NCBI GenBank assembly: GCA_029931975.1
Contig: JAOZQY010000014.1
Coordinates: 1-64,000, forward strand
Source of the DNA: Bacteroidales bacterium
Lineage (GTDB): Bacteria; Bacteroidota; Bacteroidia; Bacteroidales; GCA-2748055
Direction: 5' to 3'
DNA: 64,000 nucleotides
The number at the start of each line of letters is the position of its first letter. The stretch's first letter is position 1. The notes below the pieces were generated by a model. That model saw only the letters and a list, made by a program, of their open reading frames with translations. It searched no databases and had not been told where the DNA came from. Both the position numbers and the translations under genes were made by a program. Positions 1-9,317 of this stretch are shown piece by piece.

Positions 1-2
1 GG

Positions 3-1169
3 TTCAATCCCTTCTCATGGCTTATTTCCAGGATGATTAAAGAAAACCACGAGCACCTGGCCGACAGGCAGGTCCTTTCGACAGGAGTCGATTCAGCTCG
101 TTACAGAGCTCAGCTTATGAACCACACCCTGGGTGTGAATGTGTTCCGGCTGGGCAATCAGTTTAATCATTCCTTAACACTTAAAAGATTTAAAATGATG
201 AAAAAGCCAAACAAATCTCCACTGGGGATCTTTAAAATCGCCCTGCTGATCCCTGCTATACTACTTACATTGGGATTAACTACGGGCATGACTCCACAGC
301 AGAAAACAGTTAAAGGGAAAGTTATCTTTGCCGATACCGGAGCACCTGCCACGGGAGCTTCTATCGTTGTCAGAGGTGGTACACTTGGATGCGTTGTGGA
401 TAGAGATGGGAGCTTTATGCTCAATGTGGATGGTAACCCTGAACTGGTCATTTCCTTCGTGGGATATAGTTCCCTGACAGTAACAGCTTCCGACATTGGG
501 AAAAAACCTCTGAAGCTTGAAGTGACAAGCTATGAGATGGACCTGGAATCGGTAGCCATGGAAGTAAAGAAAGACGACTCCGGTACTGTTATAATAAGAA
601 ATATAGACGGGTCAGAAGCGGACCCGGTATTTGTAGCTGACGGAAAGGTGGTTGAAAGCATTGATGACATTGATCCCGAAAACATTGAGAGTATCAGTGT
701 GATCAAGGATCCAGATGATCCCATGATGAAAAAATACAATGCCAAAAACGGGGTCATCCTGATTAAAACCAAAGACGAAAAGCTCATTCTTTCTCCAAAG
801 GAGTCTAAGGAGCTTGGTGAGAAACATGCCAGCAATGAAACCGAAGAAGAGGTATTTTTCATCGTGGAAGACATGCCCAAGTTTCCGGGAGGCCTTCCTG
901 CCTTAAAAACATATATATACTCAAATCTGGAATACCCTGAAAAAGCCAAAACAGAAGGAATCCAGGGCGAGGCTGTTGTCCGTTTCTTGATCAACGAAAA
1001 AGGTGAAGCTGTGAAAGGTGAAATCCTCCGCAGTAGTTACCAGGGATTTGATGCTCCTGCTCTGAAAGTGATCAACGAGATGCCCGACTGGAAACCCGGA
1101 TCTCAGCGTGGAAAACCGGTAAAAGTCTGGAACGTCATTTCCATCAAATTCAATGACAAAAAGAAATAA
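3..1169 (+). CDS. C-terminal part of a BlaR1/M56-family peptidase-like membrane protein with carboxypeptidase-regulatory-like, plug-like and TonB C-terminal domains (5' truncated by window edge)
   Basis: Frame 3 stays open upstream of the listed ATG (FNPFSWLISRMIKENHEHLADRQVL...), resembling the M56 region; then a TM segment, GKVIFADTGAPATGASIVVRGG..., and a C-terminal PEKAKTEGIQGEAVVRFLINEKGEA TonB-like domain. Confidence 0.75.
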   Translation, partial: FNPFSWLISRMIKENHEHLADRQVLSTGVDSARYRAQLMNHTLGVNVFRLGNQFNHSLTLKRFKMMKKPNKSPLGIFKIALLIPAILLTLGLTTGMTPQQKTVKGKVIFADTGAPATGASIVVRGGTLGCVVDRDGSFMLNVDGNPELVISFVGYSSLTVTASDIGKKPLKLEVTSYEMDLESVAMEVKKDDSGTVIIRNIDGSEADPVFVADGKVVESIDDIDPENIESISVIKDPDDPMMKKYNAKNGVILIKTKDEKLILSPKESKELGEKHASNETEEEVFFIVEDMPKFPGGLPALKTYIYSNLEYPEKAKTEGIQGEAVVRFLINEKGEAVKGEILRSSYQGFDAPALKVINEMPDWKPGSQRGKPVKVWNVISIKFNDKKK

Positions 1170-1198
1170 TCCTGGATAAATAAGCCGATCCAAGTAAA

Positions 1199-1236
1199 AG
1201 AGGCCGTCCTGTTATGGGGCGGCCTCTATATTTTAT
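1199..1236. terminator. Terminator hairpin between convergent genes
   Basis: AGAGGCCG (1199-1206) pairs with CGGCCTCT (1220-1227), followed by ATATTTTATT. Confidence 0.7.
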
Positions 1237-1835
1237 TGAAGGATTTTCCCTCTGTGATGGTTATAAAAAACTTCCCGCTCAATAAGGAGCACCAGAATGT
1301 GCAGAATCTTGATGTGTATCTCCTGAATCCGGTCGGAGTGCTTGCGTCCCTTCACCCTGATTTCACTATCGACCATCCCCGCCAGCAATCCACCCGTTTT
1401 CCCGGTCAGCCCAACCACCTTCATTCCCTTTCCCCTGGCTGCCTCTACCGCACGGACAACGTTCATGGAGTTGCCGCTGGTACTAATGGCCAGCAGCACA
1501 TCACCTTCCTGCCCCAAAGCCTCCACATACCTGGAGAAGATCTCATCGAAACTGTAATCGTTAGCGGTGCAGGTAATATGGGAAGGATCGCTTATACTGA
1601 TAGCCGGAAGTGCGGGGCGCTTCTCCCGGAATACTCCTGAAAGCTCTTCAGCAAAGTGCATGGCGTCTGTCATGGAACCCCCGTTGCCACAGGAGATTAT
1701 CTTTCTGCCATCCTGAATGGCCTCCACCATAATGCTTGCCGTTTTTTCAATGGCTTCAATGTTTTCAGACTGACTGATAAATTCTTCCAGCACCTCCCGT
1801 GCTTCATTTAGATTCTCCTGGATCAAAGCCTTCAT
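1233..1835 (-). CDS. gmhA: SIS-domain D-sedoheptulose 7-phosphate isomerase-like protein
   Basis: [28 protein letters not shown] and VGLTGKTGG motifs; start placed at [15 protein letters not shown]. Confidence 0.8.
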   Translation of the reverse strand: MKALIQENLNEAREVLEEFISQSENIEAIEKTASIMVEAIQDGRKIISCGNGGSMTDAMHFAEELSGVFREKRPALPAISISDPSHITCTANDYSFDEIFSRYVEALGQEGDVLLAISTSGNSMNVVRAVEAARGKGMKVVGLTGKTGGLLAGMVDSEIRVKGRKHSDRIQEIHIKILHILVLLIEREVFYNHHRGKILQ

Positions 1836-1907
1836 ACTCCCAAAAGTAAAAAACCGTTTCGACATTGCAGACTTAATCGTTAACTTTACAGGCTAAACAA
1901 ATGCATT

Positions 1908-2192
1908 ATGGGAATGCCCAGGTTTATAAAACTGCCAGGTCACAATCAATTCAATTATTCCCCCAGGTACTGGGACCCGGAAAAAGAGGCAAGGGATGCG
2001 AGGATCAGGCAGATCAAGCAGGAGATGGGAATTGAGGTTCCTTTCGATTCTAACCGATCGACCATCAGAAGGGGCTCAATCCGGCAGGTCCGTCAACAGG
2101 CCAATGTCAAAGCTAAGCGTAGTTCCAACATCAGGCTGTTGGTTATTCTGGCCATCCTCTTCCTGATTGCCTATCTAATATTCTTTAAGTAG
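1908..2192 (+). CDS. Small hypothetical protein with C-terminal TM helix, directly upstream of mutL
   Basis: ORF of 94 aa; charged N-terminus and hydrophobic C-terminus; abuts the mutL start. Confidence 0.6.
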   Translation: MGMPRFIKLPGHNQFNYSPRYWDPEKEARDARIRQIKQEMGIEVPFDSNRSTIRRGSIRQVRQQANVKAKRSSNIRLLVILAILFLIAYLIFFK

Positions 2193-3968
2193 ATGTCAGA
2201 GATCATCCACGTGCTGAGTGATGCGGTTGCCAATCAGATCGCAGCAGGAGAGGTTATACAGCGGCCCGCTTCAGTAGTGAAGGAATTAATGGAAAATGCA
2301 GTGGATGCAAAGGCAAGCATCCTCAAAGTAATTATTATAGATGCCGGCAAGACCCTTATTCAGGTAGTTGATAATGGATGTGGAATGTCGGAAAAAGATG
2401 CTGAGCGTTGTTTTGAGCGCCACGCCACCTCGAAAATTTCCAGTGCCGACGACCTCTTTTCAATCCGAACAAGGGGATTCAGGGGAGAAGCACTGGCCTC
2501 CATGGCAGCTGTTGCAGAAGTAACACTCAAAACACGTCAGGAGGCTAATGAACTGGGCATCCATATCCGTATCGCAGGATCGAAGTTTGAATCGAAAGAA
2601 GCTGTCCAGGCACCAACAGGCTCCAACTTCCAGGTCCGAAACCTTTTCTTCAATGTACCGGCCCGGAGGAAATTTCTAAAGAGCGATCAGACCGAGCTGC
2701 GACATATTATCCATGAATTTAACCATGTGGCACTTACCCACCCGGAAGTTGAATGTTCACTGATCCATAACCAATCGGAGATCTTCCAGCTTCCCGCTAG
2801 CAACCTGAGACAAAGGATCATCGGAGTCTTTGGCAAATCGGTCAACAGCTACCTGATCCCGCTCGAATCAGAAACCACCCTGATCAACATTGATGGATTT
2901 ATCGGGAAACCCGAACATGCACGGAGAACCTATGGCGAACAGTTCTTCTTTGTGAATAACAGGTATATCAAGCATCCCTATTTTCATAAGGCTGTTATGA
3001 ATGCATATGACCAGATTCTGGCGGCCGACCATTTTCCCTCCTATTTTATCTATTTCACCATTGATCCGTCTAAAATTGATGTGAATATCCACCCCTCTAA
3101 AACGGAAGTTAAATTTGAAGATGAACGGGCCATCTGGCAGATGCTTCTGGCTTCGGTAAAAAAGGCCATCGGAAAAAACAATCTGTCGCCATCACTTGAT
3201 TTCAGTAAGGAAGGGGTCATCGATATACCAGTGCTATCTAAAGATACCGAGATCAGGCAGCCAGCCATTGATACCAACCCGGCATACAATCCCTTTGAAG
3301 GAGAGGACAACTATGACCGGGAAAAGCGTTCCACCCCCTACCAGGATAAACGCTTTGAAGGCTGGGAACAACTATTCGAACCTGCACATGGAATGCCATT
3401 TAATACTCAGAAAAACCTGCAGGTAAAAAACAAATATATCCTGTCGCCTGTTAAATCAGGTATCATGCTTATCGATCAGCGCAGAGCTCACGAACGCATT
3501 CTTTATGAGCAGATGTTAAGGGCACAGGAAAATAAGGAGCCCCTGGCTCAGCAATCCTTGTTTCCCCAAACCATTAGCCTGAATGCAACCGATTACCTGG
3601 TGTGCCTGGAAATGATGAAAAGTCTTGAACAACTGGGATTTGATATTCGCGACTTTGGAAACAACAGTGTAGTAGTGCACGGCTTTCCATCAGAAATGAA
3701 ACCTGCAGGTGCAGGTGACACTATTGAGTTAATGATTGAACAGTATAAATCCTTGAAAGGATTAAATAATACAGAACATTCTGAACGCGTATCACGTGCT
3801 GCAGCAAAAGCATCGGCCATTCACTACGGTAAACAGCTTACCGATATTGAGATGCAGGAACTAATTGACCAGCTGTTTGCCTGCGAAAATCCCAACCATT
3901 CACCCTCAGGAAAAACGATCGTCAGGATCATTGATCTTGAAGAGTTAGACTCCTATTTTAAAGATTAG
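2193..3968 (+). CDS. mutL: DNA mismatch repair endonuclease MutL
   Basis: IAAGEVIQRPASVVKELMENAVDA, RGFRGEALASM and GKTIVRI motifs. Confidence 0.97.
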   Translation: MSEIIHVLSDAVANQIAAGEVIQRPASVVKELMENAVDAKASILKVIIIDAGKTLIQVVDNGCGMSEKDAERCFERHATSKISSADDLFSIRTRGFRGEALASMAAVAEVTLKTRQEANELGIHIRIAGSKFESKEAVQAPTGSNFQVRNLFFNVPARRKFLKSDQTELRHIIHEFNHVALTHPEVECSLIHNQSEIFQLPASNLRQRIIGVFGKSVNSYLIPLESETTLINIDGFIGKPEHARRTYGEQFFFVNNRYIKHPYFHKAVMNAYDQILAADHFPSYFIYFTIDPSKIDVNIHPSKTEVKFEDERAIWQMLLASVKKAIGKNNLSPSLDFSKEGVIDIPVLSKDTEIRQPAIDTNPAYNPFEGEDNYDREKRSTPYQDKRFEGWEQLFEPAHGMPFNTQKNLQVKNKYILSPVKSGIMLIDQRRAHERILYEQMLRAQENKEPLAQQSLFPQTISLNATDYLVCLEMMKSLEQLGFDIRDFGNNSVVVHGFPSEMKPAGAGDTIELMIEQYKSLKGLNNTEHSERVSRAAAKASAIHYGKQLTDIEMQELIDQLFACENPNHSPSGKTIVRIIDLEELDSYFKD

Positions 3969-3972
3969 TATT

Positions 3973-4710
3973 ATGAATCGATTTTATAGCGGAAGATTAA
4001 GCAATACTCCCCCGGTTACAAAAAACCTGATCATTATTAATGTAGTGATGTTAGTGGCTGCCATGTTCTTCGAACGGGCAACCAGGGTCAACCTGAATGC
4101 TGTTCTGGGAATGTTTTATATTCAATCTCCCTTTTTCGCGCCGTGGCAGATCGTTACGCATATGTTTATGCATGGTGGAATTGCCCATATCTTTTTTAAT
4201 ATGTATGCCTTATGGATCTTCGGGAAAACCCTGGAGAGTGTCTGGGGAAGCAAAAGGTTCCTAATATATTATCTGATAACCGGACTAGGTGCAGCATTTT
4301 TCCATCAACTTGTGAACTATATTCAGTTTGCTCCCGATATAGCTGCATTAAAAGCAGCTTATTCGGTTGACAGGATAAACCATGCACTAATTAATGAAAT
4401 CTTACAGCCCGGCAACCAGTTCTATGAAATCGGGCGAAACCTGATCAGGCCAACCGTTGGTGCCTCTGGGGCCGTCTACGGGGTTTTGCTGGCATTTGGA
4501 ATGCTGTTTCCAAATACACCCCTGTATTTAATGTTCATCCCTATCCCGATCAAAGCAAAATGGATGGTCATTGGCTTTGGTGTACTCGAACTCTACCTGG
4601 GTATTACACAGAGCGGAGGCAACATTGCCCATTTCGCCCACCTGGGTGGTATGATTTTTGGATTCTTCTTAATCAGATATTGGAACAAGTTTACCAAAAA
4701 CTTCTATTAA
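3973..4710 (+). CDS. Rhomboid family intramembrane serine protease
   Basis: Multiple TM helices, HMFMHGGIAHIFFNM, GASGAVYG catalytic Ser motif, HLGGMIFG. Confidence 0.92.
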   Translation: MNRFYSGRLSNTPPVTKNLIIINVVMLVAAMFFERATRVNLNAVLGMFYIQSPFFAPWQIVTHMFMHGGIAHIFFNMYALWIFGKTLESVWGSKRFLIYYLITGLGAAFFHQLVNYIQFAPDIAALKAAYSVDRINHALINEILQPGNQFYEIGRNLIRPTVGASGAVYGVLLAFGMLFPNTPLYLMFIPIPIKAKWMVIGFGVLELYLGITQSGGNIAHFAHLGGMIFGFFLIRYWNKFTKNFY

Positions 4711-4722
4711 TTAACTGATTAA

Positions 4723-5628
4723 ATGAGTATAACAAACGAAATAAAAGAGTCATTCAAAAAAGGGACCACTCTTCACAAGCTAATATATCTGAACCTGGGA
4801 CTCTTTCTGGCAGTACAAATTGTCAGGATAGTGCTTTTCCTGTCAAATTCATATGATCTGTTTCCAGGATTCCTGAATTACCTGGCAGTCCCTGCCAACC
4901 TGGAGGTGCTTGCAAAACGTCCATGGACCCTGATCACCTACATGTTCCTGCATGTGGATTTTATTCATATCCTTTTTAACCTCCTGTGGTTATACTGGTT
5001 CGGAACAATCTTTATCCAGGAACTTGGACTGAAAAAACTGCTCAGCACTTACCTGCTGGGAGGTCTGACAGGAGGAATCTTCTATGTGATATTCTATAAC
5101 CTCTTCCCTGTTTTTGAAGGGGTCAGGGGAGAATCCGTTGCTCTTGGAGCTTCTGCTTCTGTAATGGCTGTAGTTGTTGCTGTAGCCACTTACCAGCCCA
5201 ACAGAAGAATGCATCTTGTACTGATCGGACCTGTTAAGATTATCTACATTGCCCTGGCCATGTTTGTATTTACTTCCTTGGTTGACTTTTCAGTAAATAC
5301 CGGGGGGAAAATAGCACATATCGGGGGAGCGCTCACCGGATTCCTGTTCGCCTACTATTACAGGCGGGGTAAGGACATTACCAAAGGCTTTGACCGGTCC
5401 ATGGACAAAATTGCCACCTGGTTCAAACCCGGAAAAGACAACCTTAAAGTCACCTACAAGCGCAATACCGGGCAAAAACCTCCGGCAGACGATCTTGAGT
5501 ACAAAAAACAAAAAACACAAGAACAGAAGGAGATCGATCAGATCCTTGACAAGATCTCAAAAGCGGGATATGACAGCCTCTCTTCCAGGGAGAAAGAACT
5601 GCTTTTTAAAATGAGTGATAAAAAATAG
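4723..5628 (+). CDS. Rhomboid family intramembrane serine protease (second adjacent paralogue)
   Basis: YMFLHVDFIHILFNLLWLYWFG, LGASASVMAV, IAHIGGALTGFLFAYYY. Confidence 0.9.
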   Translation: MSITNEIKESFKKGTTLHKLIYLNLGLFLAVQIVRIVLFLSNSYDLFPGFLNYLAVPANLEVLAKRPWTLITYMFLHVDFIHILFNLLWLYWFGTIFIQELGLKKLLSTYLLGGLTGGIFYVIFYNLFPVFEGVRGESVALGASASVMAVVVAVATYQPNRRMHLVLIGPVKIIYIALAMFVFTSLVDFSVNTGGKIAHIGGALTGFLFAYYYRRGKDITKGFDRSMDKIATWFKPGKDNLKVTYKRNTGQKPPADDLEYKKQKTQEQKEIDQILDKISKAGYDSLSSREKELLFKMSDKK

Positions 5629-5630
5629 TT

Positions 5631-6749
5631 GTGAGTAAGTTTACAGACAGAGTCATCCTGATTCTCAATATCCTGGGTGTTGCCGCACTGCTGCTGGCAT
5701 ACCTGGCTCCGCTGGTGAACCCGGCCAGGATGATTCTCCCTGCACTCTTCGGACTGGCTTACCCTTATTTACTGATGCTGAATCTGGTTTTTCTCTGTTT
5801 TTGGCTCACCCGTCTGAAGAAAGAAATCTTCATTTCACTGATAGCAATACTCCTGGGGTGGAACCATCTGAATAATCTTATTCCCCTGAACTTCAAATCT
5901 GAAGATATCCCCGCAAATACAACTCAGACACAATTATTAAAGGTGCTCTCATACAATGTAAGGGGTTTCGACATCTTCAGGTGGAATAATGAACCCACGG
6001 TAAAAAAAGAGATTTTTGATTTTCTAAAAGCCCAGGAACCCCACCTGGTCTGCTTCCAGGAATACTACACTTCGCCTAAAAAAAGCCAGACTCAAACAAG
6101 TATTTCCAATGAACTGAAATATCTGCCTCACAAAGCTGTATACTACACAGCCGACCATAGCAACAAAAACGGATTTGGTATTGCTACGTACAGCAAATAC
6201 CCCATTCTGAAAAAGAGCAGAATCCCCTTCAATTCCTCCTTTAATGCTGCCATGTATACTGATATCCTGTTCCAATCCGATACCATCAGGGTCTTTAATA
6301 TCCACCTGCAATCCATCAAGTTCCAGGCAGATAATTATGCTTTTATGGATACGGCACGGCTGACCTACAATACTGAACAGGTAAACGAAATCAGGGCCAT
6401 CGGCTCCAGGCTAAAGACCGCTTTCACCATGAGAGCCGAACAGGCTCAGATGATTGCCAACTATATCAAAGATTCGCCCTATCCGCTAATTGTATTGGGT
6501 GATTTTAATGATACGCCCCAATCCTATGCCTACAGAAAGATTAAAAAAGGTATGCAGGATGCCTTCCGCAGCTCGGGTAAGGGTTTTGGAAATACCTATG
6601 AGGGAGAGCTTCCCTCATTTCGCATTGACTATATTTTTTATGGACCTCCTTTTATTTCTTATGAATTCAAGCGAATAAAAACGGATTGCTCCGATCATTA
6701 TCCGATATCCACCTGGCTTTATTATCCCCGGGAAACTATTCCTGAATAA
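5631..6749 (+). CDS. Endonuclease/exonuclease/phosphatase family protein (GTG start)
   Basis: N-terminal TM helices, then LSYNVRGFD, VCFQEYY, VLGDFNDTP and DCSDHYPI EEP-fold motifs. Confidence 0.9.
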   Translation: MSKFTDRVILILNILGVAALLLAYLAPLVNPARMILPALFGLAYPYLLMLNLVFLCFWLTRLKKEIFISLIAILLGWNHLNNLIPLNFKSEDIPANTTQTQLLKVLSYNVRGFDIFRWNNEPTVKKEIFDFLKAQEPHLVCFQEYYTSPKKSQTQTSISNELKYLPHKAVYYTADHSNKNGFGIATYSKYPILKKSRIPFNSSFNAAMYTDILFQSDTIRVFNIHLQSIKFQADNYAFMDTARLTYNTEQVNEIRAIGSRLKTAFTMRAEQAQMIANYIKDSPYPLIVLGDFNDTPQSYAYRKIKKGMQDAFRSSGKGFGNTYEGELPSFRIDYIFYGPPFISYEFKRIKTDCSDHYPISTWLYYPRETIPE

Positions 6750-7404
6750 GTACAGGGAAATCCGGCTGAAAATATTTCTGAAGAAGATAACGTGGCAGGT
6801 CTATGACTTTCCTGTCGTAATGGTCAATAATAACTCCATCGGATGTACATATGGCAGAGCTCCTTTCATGCATTAACATATGGTCAGGCGACTTAACTGT
6901 ATGGGCATCCCCTTCTATTCCCATCTGAACCATATCCTCACAGAGCTCTATTGAAAGTCGTCTGCTATGAGAGACCGGTTCGTCCAGATAATGAATAAAA
7001 CTCGCTTCCGGCCAACTCTGAAGTACCTCGAGCATCAGGGAAACCGATCGGGAAAACTGGGGCTTGTTGATAATCCTACCCCTCATCTCCCCAGCATCAC
7101 GTAACATTCCGTCGTTACAAATAAACAGGGGTTTCCCGAGGAGATAATTATTGATGGTGAAAAGAACATTATAGGTATCGATCCTTACCAGATCGCCCTT
7201 CTCCACTTCTCCAATTTTATCCCTCCGGAGGGCTGCAAGTCTTGCCGGTGCGATACCCCTGTAAAGTACCTGTCGCATAGTACCCGGCAGCATAAATTTA
7301 TCGCCTACCAGTTTCAATGAAGCTTTTTGCGGATAGCCATTTGACAGCATCCATAAATAATGCTCAGCTGCCTCATTCATAGAATCAGAAAATGGAGCCT
7401 TCAT
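6736..7404 (-). CDS. DUF434-like domain-containing protein
   Basis: ORF of 222 aa; N-terminal NEAAEHYLWMLSNGYPQKASLKLVGDKFML resembles DUF434 proteins from memory. Confidence 0.55.
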   Translation of the reverse strand: MKAPFSDSMNEAAEHYLWMLSNGYPQKASLKLVGDKFMLPGTMRQVLYRGIAPARLAALRRDKIGEVEKGDLVRIDTYNVLFTINNYLLGKPLFICNDGMLRDAGEMRGRIINKPQFSRSVSLMLEVLQSWPEASFIHYLDEPVSHSRRLSIELCEDMVQMGIEGDAHTVKSPDHMLMHERSSAICTSDGVIIDHYDRKVIDLPRYLLQKYFQPDFPVLIQE

Positions 7405-7541
7405 TTTACAAAAGTACTATAAATAAGCTTACCTTTCTGATTAACAGGTGTATAGAATTATTAACAAGACCTTATGCAGACAAATTCACTGTATATGGAT
7501 TTTATGTATCTTTAATCTTGTAGAACCAAAATGCATTCATC

Positions 7542-7988
7542 ATGAAGAATCTTATAGGAATTATTTTAATGGGATTGATTGTTTCATCCTGTAGTTTGTT
7601 TCAAAAGCCATCTATGACACAAGAGCAGATTGATGAAATGGTTGCGGAAAACGATGCTCTAAAAACACAGGTAAACAGCTGCAAAGATCTGGAGGATCAG
7701 CTTGCACTTGCAAGAATGCAGGCGGATGAAGCCTTACTTAAACTATCTAATTGCGAAAACGACAATTCGAAGGTTCATATTATTGTTGGCGCATTTAAAA
7801 ACTCCTCCTACGCAAATGAGTACTCAGCGGAGATGAAGGAGAAGGGGCATGATGGTAAAATAATCGCAGGTCCCTATAGTTTTAACCTGGTAACGGCCAG
7901 TTCCCATGAATCTGTAAGGGCAGCACTTAACTCTCTGAACACTATACGGGATAATATTATCGAAACTGCATGGATATACATTGAATAA
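7542..7988 (+). CDS. SPOR-like lipoprotein
   Basis: Lipobox IVSSCS; coiled-coil segment; C-terminal HIIVGAFKNSSYANEYSAEMKEKGHDGKII resembling a SPOR domain. Confidence 0.65.
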   Translation: MKNLIGIILMGLIVSSCSLFQKPSMTQEQIDEMVAENDALKTQVNSCKDLEDQLALARMQADEALLKLSNCENDNSKVHIIVGAFKNSSYANEYSAEMKEKGHDGKIIAGPYSFNLVTASSHESVRAALNSLNTIRDNIIETAWIYIE

Positions 7989-8049
7989 GTGCTTTGCGCT
8001 TATTCAATGCTTATTATGTGCACTAACTAATGAATGCTTCGCATTCGTT
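7979..8049. terminator. Two tandem stem-loops between convergent genes
   Basis: CATTGAATAAGTGC-TTT-GCGCTTATTCAATG (7979-8009) and AATGAATGC-TTC-GCATTCGTT (8029-8049). Confidence 0.55.
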
Positions 8050-9255
8050 TCACGTCCCACTCATAATGAATAGAGGCTGAAATTCAAAGCTTTTAAAATG
8101 CGGCCGCAACCTGTCAATATTGTAGTGTTTTTTCACATCAACCAGCTTCTTTGTACTGGTCACCACATCAACCGGGGCATTGTCGTAGCGGCCATTTCTT
8201 AATACCACCAATCGTCCATGAATTCCCTTTAGAATCAGGTCCAGGGCCAGGTTCCCATAGGCCATGGGGACAATGGAATCAATGGCATCAGGATCGCCTC
8301 CGCGTACCAGGTACCCCAGGTGCTGGTTAATCACATTAATAGCCACTCCTTTGTTATATTTCGCTGACTCAATTTTTATCCCATTGGCTACCGAGGTGCC
8401 AATTCCCCCCAGTTTTGCATGGCCGTAGGCATCCTTCTCCCCATCTTTAAACATCATCTCATCCATTCCCTTAAAGGTAGCCCCCTCTGAAACCAGCACC
8501 ACAGAGTAATTACTTGGATTTTGAATGCGGTCCTCCACAAGCAGTTCAGCCAGATGAGATATGTCAAACTGGTGTTCCGGAATCACACAACGGTTAGCAG
8601 CCCCGGCCATGGTCGGTATCATGGCTGTAAATCCAGCATATCTTCCAAAGACCTCCATCACCAGGATCCGCTCATGGGAGCCTGCCGAGGTCCGCAATGT
8701 ATTGGTCATATTGATGGTCCGGGTCACACAGGTACTGAAACCAATACAGTAATCGGTACCCGGCACATCGTTATCCATGGTCTTTGGTATGGCAATCACC
8801 TTAAAACCCTCCTTGTACAGTCGTACCCCGTAACTCAAAGTATCATCTCCACCAATGGGTATCAGGTAGTCAATGCCCAGAAAGGCCAGGTTCTCCAGGA
8901 CCTCCGGGGTCAGATCATTGCTTTCCTTATTGTACTTTTCTTTCAGATGAAAAGGCACATTCTCCTTTTTTATCCTGCTTGGATTTACCCTGGAAGTATG
9001 CAGAAAAGTTCCGCCTGTTCGTCCGGCCTTATTGACTATCTGTTCGCTGAGAACATCAAAGTGTTCACTGTTGTCAGCATTCTTGTCCCTGATGATCTCC
9101 GTAATACCAGACCAGCCTTTTCTAAGACCAATGACCTGGTATCCCTCCCGGAGGGCACGAATGGTAACGGCACGAATAGCCGGATTCAATCCAGGCACAT
9201 CCCCGCCCCCAGTTAATAATCCTATGGTCCCTTTTTTCCTGTTCCCCTGCGCCAT
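8050..9255 (-). CDS. 6-phosphofructokinase family protein (PPi-type active-site residues)
   Basis: LTGGGDVPGLNPAIRA, IGGDDTLSYG, PKTMDNDVPGTDYCIGF. Confidence 0.92.
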   Translation of the reverse strand: MAQGNRKKGTIGLLTGGGDVPGLNPAIRAVTIRALREGYQVIGLRKGWSGITEIIRDKNADNSEHFDVLSEQIVNKAGRTGGTFLHTSRVNPSRIKKENVPFHLKEKYNKESNDLTPEVLENLAFLGIDYLIPIGGDDTLSYGVRLYKEGFKVIAIPKTMDNDVPGTDYCIGFSTCVTRTINMTNTLRTSAGSHERILVMEVFGRYAGFTAMIPTMAGAANRCVIPEHQFDISHLAELLVEDRIQNPSNYSVVLVSEGATFKGMDEMMFKDGEKDAYGHAKLGGIGTSVANGIKIESAKYNKGVAINVINQHLGYLVRGGDPDAIDSIVPMAYGNLALDLILKGIHGRLVVLRNGRYDNAPVDVVTSTKKLVDVKKHYNIDRLRPHFKSFEFQPLFIMSGT

Positions 9256-9317
9256 GATTTTTATTTTAAATTTAACTCAATAATCGATACAAATCAATGC
9301 CAGGGGGAGTAGGTCTG

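Noticed and set aside
8521-9216. 231-aa plus-strand ORF antisense to the first phosphofructokinase
   Set aside because: Antisense shadow ORF over a conserved enzyme; no domain features.
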